From: Betaproteobacteria bacterium
GTDB lineage: Bacteria; Pseudomonadota; Gammaproteobacteria; Burkholderiales; Rhodocyclaceae
Length of the DNA: 64,000 nucleotides
NCBI GenBank assembly: GCA_016705475.1
Contig: JADIYD010000014.1
Location: 620,001-684,000 of the forward strand
Direction of reading: 5' to 3'
Shown here: one piece after another, positions 42,893 through 50,703 of the stretch
Layout of the letters: the number at the start of each line of letters is the position of its first letter
Numbering within the stretch: the stretch's first letter is position 1
Program-made: the position numbers and the translations under genes
The notes under the pieces: generated by a model
What the model was told of the DNA's origin: nothing
Seen by the model: only the letters and a program-made list of their open reading frames with translations
Database searches by the model: none

Positions 42893-43192
42893 GCTCGGGT
42901 GGTGAAATTGGTAGACACAAGAGACTTAAGGAATTGAGCACCGGGAGGCGAAAGCGCCCGCGTGAATCCCGTCAAATTCGGTGAACCCCCTGCCCTTGCG
43001 GCGCGGCAACGCCGAGCCAAGCCCGATAAGGGAAGGTGTAGAGACTAGACGGCGGGCGCCTACAGTGCGATAGCACCACGGCGAAGGCATAGTCCAGCGC
43101 ACGAACGGCCAGCGGCCGGCGTCGAAAGGCGTAGTGTGAAGAAAATCTCTCGCCCTTTGGGTGTACGGGTTCGATTCCCGTCCCGAGCACCA
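42893..43192 (+). tRNA. tRNA-Leu(UAA) with group I intron, carried by the element
   Basis: Exon 1 (42893-42927) and exon 2 (43142-43192) join to an 86-nt tRNA with encoded CCA. The acceptor stem pairs GCTCGGG with CCCGAGC; the D arm, anticodon stem GAGA/TCTC, anticodon TAA, long variable arm and T arm GTACGGGTTCGATTCCCGT are all intact. The D, anticodon and T arms equal those of the split chromosomal gene. The acceptor stem and variable arm differ by compensated changes, so it is a distinct but functional-looking tRNA. It probably replaces the disrupted gene. Confidence 0.93.
42928..43141 (+). ncRNA. Self-splicing group I intron (tRNA-Leu type, IC3-like)
   Basis: A 214-nt intron without an ORF. 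The P1 hairpin CTTAA-GGAA-TTGAG spans the 5' splice site with the conserved U-G pair after CTT. Core elements: GTCAAATTCGGTGAACC, GGCAACGCCGAGCCAAGC, the R-region AAGGTGTAGAGACTAGACGG (from 43033) and the S-region AAGGCATAGTCC (43084-43095). The last nucleotide, G43141, is the terminal guanosine. R and S segments match the Azoarcus tRNA-Ile intron almost exactly as I remember it, but the insertion site is that of cyanobacterial tRNA-Leu(UAA) introns. Confidence 0.93.
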
Positions 43193-43350
43193 CTCCCCTG
43201 CTCTATTTCTTGAATCGAGACTCGTAGTTTCGACGCAACGCGTTGCGAAGACCGCTCCTGCACGGCCAGCCAACTATCACTTTCGATATATTCCAATAAA
43301 ATAATAAAACGAGGAAAATAATACAAATATCATAGCCACCGGGATTTGCC

Positions 43351-43443
43351 ATGCTCTGGGACGTGTTCATACATTTCGTGTTGCCCTTAGTGGCCTTGGT
43401 TGTTGGTATTCTGCTTGTGTCTAATCTGTTCAAAAGCACGTAA
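43351..43443 (+). CDS. 30-residue single-helix membrane peptide
   Basis: MLWDVFIHFVLPLVALVVGI and a short polar tail (VSNLFKST). The length and composition fit a single transmembrane helix. It ends 4 bp before the hemerythrin ATG, so it is a possible membrane partner or leader. Small ORF; support is limited to composition and spacing. The 158 bp between the tRNA and this ORF show nothing else. Confidence 0.35.
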   Translation: MLWDVFIHFVLPLVALVVGILLVSNLFKST

Positions 43444-43631
43444 ATTCATGAACGAGAAATTGCTACTTGGCGAGCCGACTATCGACCGCCAGCACCGAGA
43501 ACTATTCAACTCCTTTCAACGGCTACTATCAAACCGGACCAATGGTGAGGCCGTTAGCGATGTGCTGTCTGGGCTATCCCTTCAAATTTATGTGAATCGC
43601 CCCGGTTTCCGTGGAGGCCGGTTGGTTTAAG

Positions 43632-44574
43632 TCAGGCCATGACGACGGCCTGATTGGCGAGTTGCCTGTAGTAGTTTGCCTCAGCTTCTGCCGGCGGGAT
43701 ATAGCCAATCGGTTCAAGTAGTCTGTGGTGGTTAAACCAAGACACCCATTCCAGGGTTGCCAGCTCTACGGATTCCTTGGTTTTCCAGGGGCACGACGGT
43801 GGATCATCTCGGCCTTGTACAAGCCATTAATCGTCTCCGCCAAGGCGTTGTCGTAGCTGTCGCCCTTGCTGCCGACTGATGGCTCAATCCCCGCTTCGGC
43901 CAGCCGCTCGCTGTAGCGGATCGAGACGTACTGGGAGCCCCTGTCCGAATGGTGGATCAACGCCTCCTCCGGACTCGGCTGGCGTGCGTACAGCGCCTGC
44001 TCCAGGGCATCGAGGACGAAGTCTGTATGCATGGAACTGCTCACCCTCCACCCCACGATACGTCGGGCAAAAACGTCGATAACGAAGGCCACGTAAAGCC
44101 AGCCTTGCCAGGTCGAGACATAGGTGAAGTCCGAAACCCACAACTGATTGGGACGTTCGGCCTTGAATTGCCGATTGACCCGATCCAGCGGGCAAGGCGC
44201 TTTGCTGTCACTGACCGTGGTGCGCACCACCTTGCCGCGCATGACACCGCGCAAACCTTGACGCCGCATGAGGCGCTCGACCGTACAACGGGCCACCACG
44301 ATGCCTTCACGATTCAGTTGCCGCCAGACCTTGTCGGCACCATAGACCTGCAGGTTCGCCTGCCAGACGCGCTCGATCTCGGGAACCAAGACCTCGTCAC
44401 GCCGCACTCTCTGGCTACGCTGTTCAGGATTGCGCCGCAGGGCAACGTGGCGCCGGTAACCCGACGGGGCAATCTGCAATTGCCGGCAGATCGGCTCGAC
44501 CCCGAAGGCATTACGGTGTTCGTCGACGAACGCTCTCAGGACTTGAATCGGCGGTCGAGCTCCGCCTGGGCGAA
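43632..44574 (-). pseudogene. IS3-family transposase orfB (DDE), frameshifted
   Basis: Integrase-core transposase: LWVSDFTYVSTWQGWLYVAF carries the first Asp, SDRGSQYVS the second, and SYDNALAETINGLYKAE the Glu. A missing base near 43795 (CGTCGTGCCCCTGG where CGTCGTGGCCCCTGG is expected) ends one frame at GKPRNP. The other frame resumes with TKESVELATLEWVSWFN and ends QLANQAVVMA at 43632. Translation normally enters by -1 frameshifting from orfA. Confidence 0.85.
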
Positions 44575-44859
44575 AAACGCGCTGGCAAGTTTGAGAATCT
44601 CATTGGCCTTGCGTAACTCCTTGACCTCGCGCTCCAGTTCCTTGACGCGCTTCTGGTCTGCCGTGGTCGGCCCTTCGCGCTGGCCGTTATCTCGTTCGTG
44701 CTGACGCACCCAGATCAGTAGCGTCTGAGACGTACAGCCGATCTTGGCGGCAATGGATTCAACGGCTGACCATAGCGATGGGTGATCGGCTCGGCTTTCG
44801 GTAACCATGCGCACGGCGCGCTCACGGAATTCGGGGGAAAACTTAACTGGTTTCTTCAT
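44536..44859 (-). CDS. IS3-family transposase orfA
   Basis: A 107-residue DNA-binding subunit with MKKPVKFSPEFRERAVRMV and a helix-turn-helix (about residues 30-52), then a leucine-zipper-like helix VKELEREVKELRKANEILKLA (cited in part). The end overlaps the orfB frame at a T-rich stretch, as expected for programmed frameshifting. Confidence 0.92.
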   Translation of the reverse strand: MKKPVKFSPEFRERAVRMVTESRADHPSLWSAVESIAAKIGCTSQTLLIWVRQHERDNGQREGPTTADQKRVKELEREVKELRKANEILKLASAFFAQAELDRRFKS

Positions 44860-45156
44860 GGCTCTATCTTCTCAAGAGTTAGAGCCTCCATCAAACCCGG
44901 GGCGATTCAATGTCCACTTCCAGACAGAAGAAGAGTTGATGAGCAATCTCAACATCCCGGCCGGTATGCTTCGCGCCCATGAGGAAGCCCACACGCAGAT
45001 CATCGAAGAACTAACAGATATTCACCTCGGGACAATGCACGGCGTCGGTGTGCCGTTAGAAGAGATCATCAGTCGCGTGGCTACCTATGTGAACAAACAT
45101 GTCGTGGAGTTTGATCTTCTGTTGAAGCCGTACATTCAAACATCACAAGCGTCATA

Positions 45157-45184
45157 AATAAAAAGCCCGCCGTGGTGGGCGGGC
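45157..45184 (-). terminator. Terminator at the left end of the element's leftward genes
   Basis: GCCCGCC / GGCGGGC stem; on the minus strand it is followed by TTTTTATTTA. It lies just beyond the stop of the gene at 45203. Confidence 0.8.
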
Positions 45185-45202
45185 CTGTGTCTGCGTGCGC
45201 CG

Positions 45203-45742
45203 TTATGCGGCTTTTCTTGGCGCGCTTATCGGAGAGGTGCAGGCTTTAAATATCGCGTCCGCAATGACGCAATCCTGCTCCTTAAGAATCTCCACCCAAT
45301 GGGAATCAACCAAGTCAGCGGCGGTCTGCAGGTCGGAGGCTGTTGCGGCATTCATAACAAAACCGGCCAGGGTGTCGTCTACGCTTGATAATTCGCACTC
45401 ACCGTTTACAAGCATGTCCCACATCCTACCCACCGGCGGGAGTTCGCTATACAACTTCTCAACAGCAACGAATGACGCAAAACCCGCGGGGCGGATAAAT
45501 GCTTCACCATAATGCGCCCCTCCGGTGAAGTCGAAGCAATCCAACCAATCGAGATCGTCAACTGATTTTGCACCGTTTTTACCCCTTAGTCTTAACTCCC
45601 CTTTGCACTCCGCCCCCAAGGCGCGACAAACGACAACTCTGGCCGCAACTTCAAGCGCCGCAAATTGCATAGCAAAGGTAAATTCACAGAGAGTTTCTAC
45701 ATTTTTAATCGTGCGTTTATGCAAATTAATTACGTTTTCCAT
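45203..45742 (-). CDS. Hypothetical protein (179 aa)
   Basis: Starts MENVINLHKRTIKNVETLCE at 45742 with AGGGGA upstream; a longer frame to 45784 lacks a ribosome site and overlaps the previous gene. No signal peptide, membrane helix or known motif is seen. The middle contains ELRLRGKNGAKSVDDLDW. It is the last of a run of leftward small genes and is followed by a terminator. Function unknown. Confidence 0.7.
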   Translation of the reverse strand: MENVINLHKRTIKNVETLCEFTFAMQFAALEVAARVVVCRALGAECKGELRLRGKNGAKSVDDLDWLDCFDFTGGAHYGEAFIRPAGFASFVAVEKLYSELPPVGRMWDMLVNGECELSSVDDTLAGFVMNAATASDLQTAADLVDSHWVEILKEQDCVIADAIFKACTSPISAPRKAA

Positions 45743-45743
45743 T

Positions 45744-46004
45744 TTAAATCCCCTGCTTAGATTGGTTGTTTTCCAACTGCTCAAACACTTGCATTACGCC
45801 CAACTCTCTGCCCCAATTTTCAAGGTCAGAAAAGCCGCGGTCAGTGACGCCATTGGAAGACAAGTCCACCACGTAATACGGCCCCATATCGTTATACCAG
45901 CGGCTGTTTTTTCGGCACCTCCGAAGGGTTCCCCCTTCTTTTTTCAGCTTCCGATTGATGCGAGCAAAAAGGGCGCGCTCTGTAACGAATACTTGTGTGT
46001 TCAT
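45744..46004 (-). CDS. Hypothetical small protein (86 aa)
   Basis: Begins MNTQVFVTERALFARINRKL and contains RCRKNSRWYNDMGPYYVVDL and the tail EQLENNQSKQGI. It reads like small plasmid/phage proteins that start by a stretch of basic residues (RINRKLKKEGGTLRRC), but I cannot name a family. It lies two bases upstream of the next leftward gene, so it is in the same transcript. Confidence 0.7.
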   Translation of the reverse strand: MNTQVFVTERALFARINRKLKKEGGTLRRCRKNSRWYNDMGPYYVVDLSSNGVTDRGFSDLENWGRELGVMQVFEQLENNQSKQGI

Positions 46005-46041
46005 GGTCAGTTAGTCCTATGTGTGATTGTGTTTGTATGAT

Positions 46042-46365
46042 TCACGCCCTGCCCATACAAAATCCACCCCATAAATTTGTAGGGTCTTGCCGATTACTGG
46101 CCACCATCCGCAGCGAATCCGCATACCGACTATAGCTTTCGGGTCCGTCGTCCAATACCCGGAAAACCTCACGAACCCCTGTTTCTGTCTCGCCCATCCA
46201 AACGCCCGACGGGTCCAGGGTCGGCGGTTCGTCTATGGTCCAGATGCAAATCCCGCCCCCAATGTCGACCGTCACATAGCGAACTGTGGCGCCCTCCAGT
46301 TGTGCCGGTACTGGCACGCGCAGGCCGTCGGGAAGGTCAACCAATAGGGTTTCGACTTGTTCCAT
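46042..46365 (-). CDS. Hypothetical protein (107 aa)
   Basis: Begins MEQVETLLVDLPDGLRVPVP; acidic, ends DPTNLWGGFCMGRA. The ATG at 46365 has GGAG at 8 bp, while a TTG 15 bp upstream overlaps that site. It is the first leftward gene after an AT-rich region (46381-46503), so that region probably carries the promoter for 46365 to 45203. Function unknown. Confidence 0.65.
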   Translation of the reverse strand: MEQVETLLVDLPDGLRVPVPAQLEGATVRYVTVDIGGGICIWTIDEPPTLDPSGVWMGETETGVREVFRVLDDGPESYSRYADSLRMVASNRQDPTNLWGGFCMGRA

Positions 46366-46380
46366 TTTCAATTTCTCCAA

Positions 46381-46503
46381 CGAGTTAAGGTAGAGAAATG
46401 GTAGTCAATACTTAACTTAGCATGTTAAGAATATTCGCTAAACTATTGAATTATTTTGCTAACTTTAATTCGCAAAATGAACAATCGTTTAGCTTTTGCT
46501 TAA
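46381..46503. promoter_or_regulatory. AT-rich intergenic region with repeated GCTAA motifs
   Basis: Contains TTAGCATGTTAAG, CGCTAAAC, GCTAACTTTAA, and the inverted GTTTAGC within 100 bp of DNA much richer in A+T than its surroundings. It is a likely promoter/operator region of the leftward small-gene operon; regulator unknown. Confidence 0.4.
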
Positions 46504-46773
46504 TTACACAATGTCGAATCCTTCCCACTCTGGGTCAGGGATTTCCATATCGGCGAACAATTTGCTGACTAAGCTGCCGTCGTTATTCTCGAAAAACTTT
46601 TCGCGTAGTAGTGGCATTTCGGACGCCTTAAGCATCGCAGCGGCAAGCTGTACGCGCAATTCCCCGAGGTCTGCATTCGGAAAATATGGCAACGCTTCGT
46701 CGGCAAAACGAAGGGCCAGTAGGGCGATTGTGTCGGCTTTAAGCCGGTCTTTGGTGTGAAGAATTGTTTTCAT
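46504..46773 (-). CDS. Hypothetical small protein (89 aa)
   Basis: Begins MKTILHTKDRLKADTIALLA and ends EIPDPEWEGFDIV; mostly helical and acidic. I chose the ATG at 46773 because the longer frame to 46914 has a basic, low-complexity start and overlaps the gene upstream. No family recognised. Confidence 0.6.
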   Translation of the reverse strand: MKTILHTKDRLKADTIALLALRFADEALPYFPNADLGELRVQLAAAMLKASEMPLLREKFFENNDGSLVSKLFADMEIPDPEWEGFDIV

Positions 46774-46807
46774 TGGGGGTGCTCTATCTGAAATGGTGAC
46801 GATGTTT

Positions 46808-47044
46808 TTACAACCGCCAATCCTCTTTTTTGCCCATAAACTCCAACCCGGCGAAGGATGCAAGGCGGTAGTTTTGGGGGTCGACCGGGTGGTGAAATTT
46901 AAGTGTCCTTCCAACCTTTTCGACGTGCCAACCGTGGGCCAGTGCCGCTTTTATGCCCGATTTGGCGGTGAAAGACAGAACAGCCCATTCGTGCGGTGTC
47001 AGGCCAGGGATTTGTTTGAGGTCAACCTGCGTGTGCCGACTCAT
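46808..47044 (-). CDS. Hypothetical small protein (78 aa)
   Basis: Begins MSRHTQVDLKQIPGLTPHEW. The ATG overlaps the stop of the upstream gene (ATGA), indicating translational coupling in the portal-containing operon. No family recognised. Confidence 0.65.
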   Translation of the reverse strand: MSRHTQVDLKQIPGLTPHEWAVLSFTAKSGIKAALAHGWHVEKVGRTLKFHHPVDPQNYRLASFAGLEFMGKKEDWRL

Positions 47045-47223
47045 TGGGGCACCTTCATCTTTGCGATGATGCGCTGCCACATCGCTTTGACCGTTTCGCG
47101 TCGTACCTGAGCGGCGCGAACGATTACAGCGCGGGGGTCGGTCTTGCCCATGTCCTTCTGGATTGCCTTCTCGCTTTCAGAAAGGGCAATGAGTTCGGCC
47201 AAGGTGAATTCTTTTTTCGGCAT
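47041..47223 (-). CDS. Hypothetical small protein (60 aa)
   Basis: Begins MPKKEFTLAELIALSESEKA; charged helical protein. Its ATG overlaps the stop of the collagen-like gene (TAATG) and its own stop overlaps the next ATG. Function unknown. Confidence 0.65.
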   Translation of the reverse strand: MPKKEFTLAELIALSESEKAIQKDMGKTDPRAVIVRAAQVRRETVKAMWQRIIAKMKVPQ

Positions 47224-47852
47224 TAGCTGTACTCCACTGTCGCGCGGTCGTTCCAAACATGGTCAAAGTTTGCGGTCCCGCTGGCCCATGTCTCGTTGAC
47301 GTCCTGCTTCCCGTCAGGGCCGGTAACGAAGGTGAAGCGGCGTATCCGCCATACCGGGTCAGATTCGGAAGAACCGGGCGCCGCTTCACCCCTATAGATC
47401 GTGGCTTCACCGACGAAGTCCACCCGACGGGTCAACGCCTCGTCCCCACTGCCGGTCAGTGCCAGGAACGCTTGCCACGGGAGGTTTACGGCCCTTCCGG
47501 CTTGATAGACGACAACGCCCGACGGTTCCACATCCCCGGTGCCCTCGGCAAGTGTGTCGACGTCTGTTCCACCGCCCCCGCGGGCGACCACGACAACACG
47601 GCCGGCTTTACCATCTGCCCCCGGCCTGCCTTTGAGTTCTACGGCCGGTCCCCACCGGCCGCCGGGCAACTCGAAACGCAGCGATGTACCCAACCACTCA
47701 TGCAATGGTGGACGGCCGGGGGCACCCGGCAAACCTCGTTCCCCTTTCGGGCCTGTGTCGCCTTTGGCTTGTGCCAGGAAGCGTTCCCGCTCGCTGGCGT
47801 CGGCTTCCTGCTGCCGTTTTCGCAGCACCATATTTTTGATGATGGCACTCAT
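47223..47852 (-). CDS. Collagen-like phage protein
   Basis: A 209-residue protein with a basic N-terminal helix (residues 1-28) and a short Gly-X-Y stretch (GDTGPKGERGLPGAPGRP, about 31-48). A second short GRPGADGKAGR lies near residue 75, and a C-terminal beta-rich domain ends in ATVEYS. Collagen-like repeats are common in phage structural proteins. It is coupled to the upstream portal gene by an ATG/stop overlap. Its exact role, for example a neck or fibre-like part, cannot be assigned. Confidence 0.7.
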   Translation of the reverse strand: MSAIIKNMVLRKRQQEADASERERFLAQAKGDTGPKGERGLPGAPGRPPLHEWLGTSLRFELPGGRWGPAVELKGRPGADGKAGRVVVVARGGGGTDVDTLAEGTGDVEPSGVVVYQAGRAVNLPWQAFLALTGSGDEALTRRVDFVGEATIYRGEAAPGSSESDPVWRIRRFTFVTGPDGKQDVNETWASGTANFDHVWNDRATVEYS

Positions 47853-49519
47853 TTGGTGGCGACTCCCGACAACTCCCGCAAACCGATTTCCGCAGCCTGA
47901 ACGTCCAGGCGTGCAGCCTTCGCACGGTCGGCAGCGGCGGCCGTTTCATGTTCTCGGGTGGCCTCTGCCGTGCGCTGCTGCGCCTTCAGTACGTCGGTCG
48001 ATGCCTTCGCCTCAAGTGCCTTGGCGCGGGCCGCCTGTGCCTGTTGCTGTGCAGCGTCAGCGGTTTTCTGAGCGGCGGCGGCCTCTGCTTCCAGCTTCAC
48101 CAGTTCCGCGGCGGCAACTTGTTCGTCGAGAGTCTGTAAACCAAGTGACGCAGCCCGTGCAGCATCGTCGGCACGCTCTTGGTCGACCTGCTCGGGGTCG
48201 TCGCCACGTTCGGCAATTACCGATGCGCGGGAACGGAAACCATTTTCGACTTCCAGTTTCCGTGCAACGAGGTCTTGCGTCGGATGAAGATATGGCCATG
48301 CCTGCGGTGCCCACTGAACGGTCAACGCTTCCGTTGCTTCCGATGGTGACAAGCCACCATCAAGGGCTGCAGCCACCGCCCATGCGGCGCGGATTTTGTC
48401 CAGGAAACGCGGAACGATCGTTCCCCAGATGCGCGCCTCACATGCCCGTCTGAACTCGTTGACGTTGATGCGCAGCGTGCGGTCAGAAACGTTCGCCAGA
48501 TCGCCTGTCAACAGTTCATACGGCAGGCCGGCGCCGGCGGACAAAGACAGCAGTTGACTGCGGATATATTCGGCGTAACTGGCGTCCGGTGGGGGCGGCG
48601 CGCTGAATTTCACGTCTTCACCCGGTAGCAATTCCATACTTGAGCCAGGTTCCAGGGCAGCAACCGGGTCGTTTAGATCGCCGGTGAAGGGCTGTCCCGT
48701 CATCGCGTCATTCGGGCCACTCGGAAACGGCTTGGTGACGAACATCGTGAACAAATTGGCGAGGTGCTGGCGGGTCAATAATGCGTCGTCGAAGTCCTCA
48801 AGCGTCCTCAACTTGGCCAGCACTGGCGCCAAAATCGGCACGCCTCGGAGTTGTCCCGGCCGTGATGGTTCAAACAAGTGAACAACCTGTTCAGCCGGTA
48901 CTCGGGTCAACTTGTTCCCTTGCGCCAAAGACTCAAGGCTTTTATCGGCCGGGTGCTGTTGCCAGAACCAATAGGCGACGCGGCGGCCTAGCCTATCCAA
49001 CTCAATCCCGCTGCGTATGACGTGCCCGGTCGGCAGGTCGATCGCGGTGTCGCTGTCGAGAAGTGGCAGACAGTCCGATTCGATCATCTGGCATTGCATC
49101 GGCACCGGCAGACCATCTTCCAGGCGCCGCGGGCGCAGTCGAATGAATACCTCGCCAGATTCAAGCCAGGCGCGTACAGCAAGTTGCTGCAGCCCGCTGA
49201 AGTCGCCCCCGTCGGTGTCCGCAACACGGCACCAAGCCGTCCACAAGGCGTTGAGTTTGGCCTTCAGAATCGGGTCGGTCGTTACGGGGCGTGCGCTGAT
49301 ACCAAAACCAACCAGGGACCGCGTCCACGTTGTAATCACACTTGAGGCAATGGCGCTGTTCCGGCAGGCGTCCCGACTACGTTTACGCAGGGTTTCGAGA
49401 TTGCCGGCGATTGCCGTATTAGGTCCGGCGGCACTGGTCCGCCAACCGGCCATGCGCCGGCCGTGGCTGGCAGCTTCATAAGCCGGTTGTGCCGTTGAGA
49501 TTGAAAATTCGTTGCTCAT
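47849..49519 (-). CDS. Phage portal protein (lambda type)
   Basis: A 556-residue portal protein, normally the dodecameric ring through which DNA enters the capsid. SHGRRMAGWRTSAAGPNTAI at the N-terminus, the core LRKRSRDACRNSAIASSVI, WRVADTDGG-like CRVADTDGGDFSGLQQLAVR (cited in part), VHLFEPSRPGQLRGVPILAP and LSLSAGAGLPYELLTGDLANV match the lambda-family portal. The C-terminal ~120 residues are a long Ala/Glu/Lys-rich helix instead of the usual tail. It is striking that no large terminase or capsid gene accompanies it. Confidence 0.88.
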   Translation of the reverse strand: MSNEFSISTAQPAYEAASHGRRMAGWRTSAAGPNTAIAGNLETLRKRSRDACRNSAIASSVITTWTRSLVGFGISARPVTTDPILKAKLNALWTAWCRVADTDGGDFSGLQQLAVRAWLESGEVFIRLRPRRLEDGLPVPMQCQMIESDCLPLLDSDTAIDLPTGHVIRSGIELDRLGRRVAYWFWQQHPADKSLESLAQGNKLTRVPAEQVVHLFEPSRPGQLRGVPILAPVLAKLRTLEDFDDALLTRQHLANLFTMFVTKPFPSGPNDAMTGQPFTGDLNDPVAALEPGSSMELLPGEDVKFSAPPPPDASYAEYIRSQLLSLSAGAGLPYELLTGDLANVSDRTLRINVNEFRRACEARIWGTIVPRFLDKIRAAWAVAAALDGGLSPSEATEALTVQWAPQAWPYLHPTQDLVARKLEVENGFRSRASVIAERGDDPEQVDQERADDAARAASLGLQTLDEQVAAAELVKLEAEAAAAQKTADAAQQQAQAARAKALEAKASTDVLKAQQRTAEATREHETAAAADRAKAARLDVQAAEIGLRELSGVATK

Positions 49520-49779
49520 GAAAGCACCCGGTTGGCTTGAAGAAGGCTGCAGAGAATGTTCAAAGCACGCTGTGCGGCCTCAATCATGAAAACCGCGTTT
49601 GCGGTGTCGCCGTACGCGAGCAGTACCCGGCGGCCGGCTTCCAGGCCGGTTGCGGCGCTCATAGCCAGGTCAATGATTGCCGGTGCTGTAGTCGGGTCTT
49701 GTTCGGCGGCTTGGGTCGCGCGGTCGGCAATCTGCATCGTAAGTGCCGTCATTCGGTCGATTAGTTGGGCATCAGACAT
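49516..49779 (-). CDS. Hypothetical protein (87 aa)
   Basis: Begins MSDAQLIDRMTALTMQIADR; all-helical, Ala-rich. Its stop overlaps the portal ATG by four bases, so it is tightly coupled to portal translation. No family recognised. Confidence 0.65.
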   Translation of the reverse strand: MSDAQLIDRMTALTMQIADRATQAAEQDPTTAPAIIDLAMSAATGLEAGRRVLLAYGDTANAVFMIEAAQRALNILCSLLQANRVLS

Positions 49780-50200
49780 GGCTGTTCACCTCGTCGACGG
49801 GGTTTGTGGCGAACAAAACTGAATCTTCCAGACCGCCGAAACCCTCCTCATTCAGTTGGGCGATGATCTGGCCAACCCGTGCAGGGGTAATCCCCAAAAG
49901 TCCGGCGGTCGTCTGCCGTGAAATATTCTTTGACGACAATGCCCAGACGCGGGCGGCGTTTTTGAGCGGTTCAAGGTCCAGGCGATTCACGTGCAGCGTT
50001 TCACCCTTAAACGCCTGAACAATGTCGAGAAACGCCTTTCTCCCGAGTAAACGCTCCAATATATGTCCGGGTGTCGCTTCGACGGGCACATACAGCGCGC
50101 CGCCAATGCCACTAAAAAACGCGTGCAGACGGAGGGCCGCGGCGCCGCCGATCTGGTCGGAAATGCGCTCAAACTGTGTGAATGAAGTATTTGCAGGCAT
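49772..50200 (-). CDS. Hypothetical protein with C-terminal helix-turn-helix (142 aa)
   Basis: Begins MPANTSFTQFERISDQIGGA. Near the C-terminus, NISRQTTAGLLGITPARVGQ has the look of a helix-turn-helix. It lies among packaging-type genes, where a small DNA-recognising protein would fit, but a regulatory role is equally possible. It overlaps the next gene by 8 bp. Confidence 0.6.
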   Translation of the reverse strand: MPANTSFTQFERISDQIGGAAALRLHAFFSGIGGALYVPVEATPGHILERLLGRKAFLDIVQAFKGETLHVNRLDLEPLKNAARVWALSSKNISRQTTAGLLGITPARVGQIIAQLNEEGFGGLEDSVLFATNPVDEVNSHV

Positions 50201-50211
50201 GGTGATTTTCC

Positions 50212-50703
50212 TCAGAGCAATTCGTGTTCGACTGCGACTTCAAGCGGAATCAGAAGCAGTGCCGCACCGTTGACGTCCGGTCGTTGCTGTTCTTCGCCGA
50301 GGGCGGCCTGTTCTTCCAGGCCAACCAAATAAAGTCGCGTCGCCAGGTCTGCCAGGCGTTCGGCCTTCTCAGTGTCGGTCAAGCGCATTTGGCCGGCGTC
50401 AGAGGCAGCGGCGCGGGTCTTGGCTGCCTGAACGAGGGCCTCGATGCGCTCCGGGGTAAGACTCAGGCCAAACGCGGCGCGGGCGAGCATGTGGGGGCTG
50501 CCAGGGGTGACGTGGTAAGGGTCGGCGCCGTTGAGAACGTGGGCACAATTGCCGATGAAGTCGTCAATTGGCTTGGCGAGTTCGGCCAGGTGGGCGCGCA
50601 GCTTCGCTTCAAGTTGATCTGCCGGTAGAACCGCAGCAACGACACGTTCACGCTCTGCCGTCAGCTTGGCCAGGTCGGCACGGATGGTTTTGAGATTGGC
50701 CAT
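50212..50703 (-). CDS. Hypothetical protein (163 aa)
   Basis: Begins MANLKTIRADLAKLTAERER with an N-terminal coiled coil, then a helical domain with LTPERIEALVQAAKTRAA and an acidic end. It lies directly after the coiled-coil gene at 50704 (adjacent stop and start). No family recognised; probably part of the same phage-type module. Confidence 0.6.
   Translation of the reverse strand: MANLKTIRADLAKLTAERERVVAAVLPADQLEAKLRAHLAELAKPIDDFIGNCAHVLNGADPYHVTPGSPHMLARAAFGLSLTPERIEALVQAAKTRAAASDAGQMRLTDTEKAERLADLATRLYLVGLEEQAALGEEQQRPDVNGAALLLIPLEVAVEHELL

Larger units (their letters stand above)
43593..44909 (-). mobile_element. IS3-family insertion sequence, 1317 bp
   Basis: Ends TGAATCGCCCCGGTTTCCG (left) and, inverted, TGAATCGCCCCGGGTTTGA (right) form imperfect terminal inverted repeats. 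The target duplication is ATG (43590-43592 and 44910-44912). It contains overlapping orfA and orfB on the minus strand, as in the IS3 family. orfB carries a 1-nt deletion, so transposition is probably lost unless this is a sequence error. Confidence 0.92.
43448..45157 (+). pseudogene. Bacteriohemerythrin gene interrupted by an IS3-family element
   Basis: Removing the IS (43593-44909) and one 3-bp target copy gives an open 129-codon gene. All di-iron ligands of bacteriohemerythrin are present: IDRQHRELF, HFQTEEELM (HxxxE), HEEAHTQII (HxxxH) and NKHVVEFD (HxxxxD). Such proteins bind oxygen or iron in the cytosol. The clean reading frame on both sides implies a recent insertion. With the IS present, the N-terminal 49 codons run into the IS end, so no functional protein is expected. 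Confidence 0.88.

Noticed and set aside
42893..43192. tmRNA (ssrA) as explanation for the structured RNA-like region ending in a tRNA-like 3' end
   Set aside because: The 5' and 3' parts form a complete tRNA-Leu with anticodon arm, and the middle has group I core elements; there is no tag-peptide frame or alanine acceptor features.
42926..43326. Minus-strand ORFs across the intron-containing tRNA
   Set aside because: They are antisense readings of tRNA and intron (the DGNRTRTPKG-type peptide is a known artefact of tRNA translation) and have no ribosome site.
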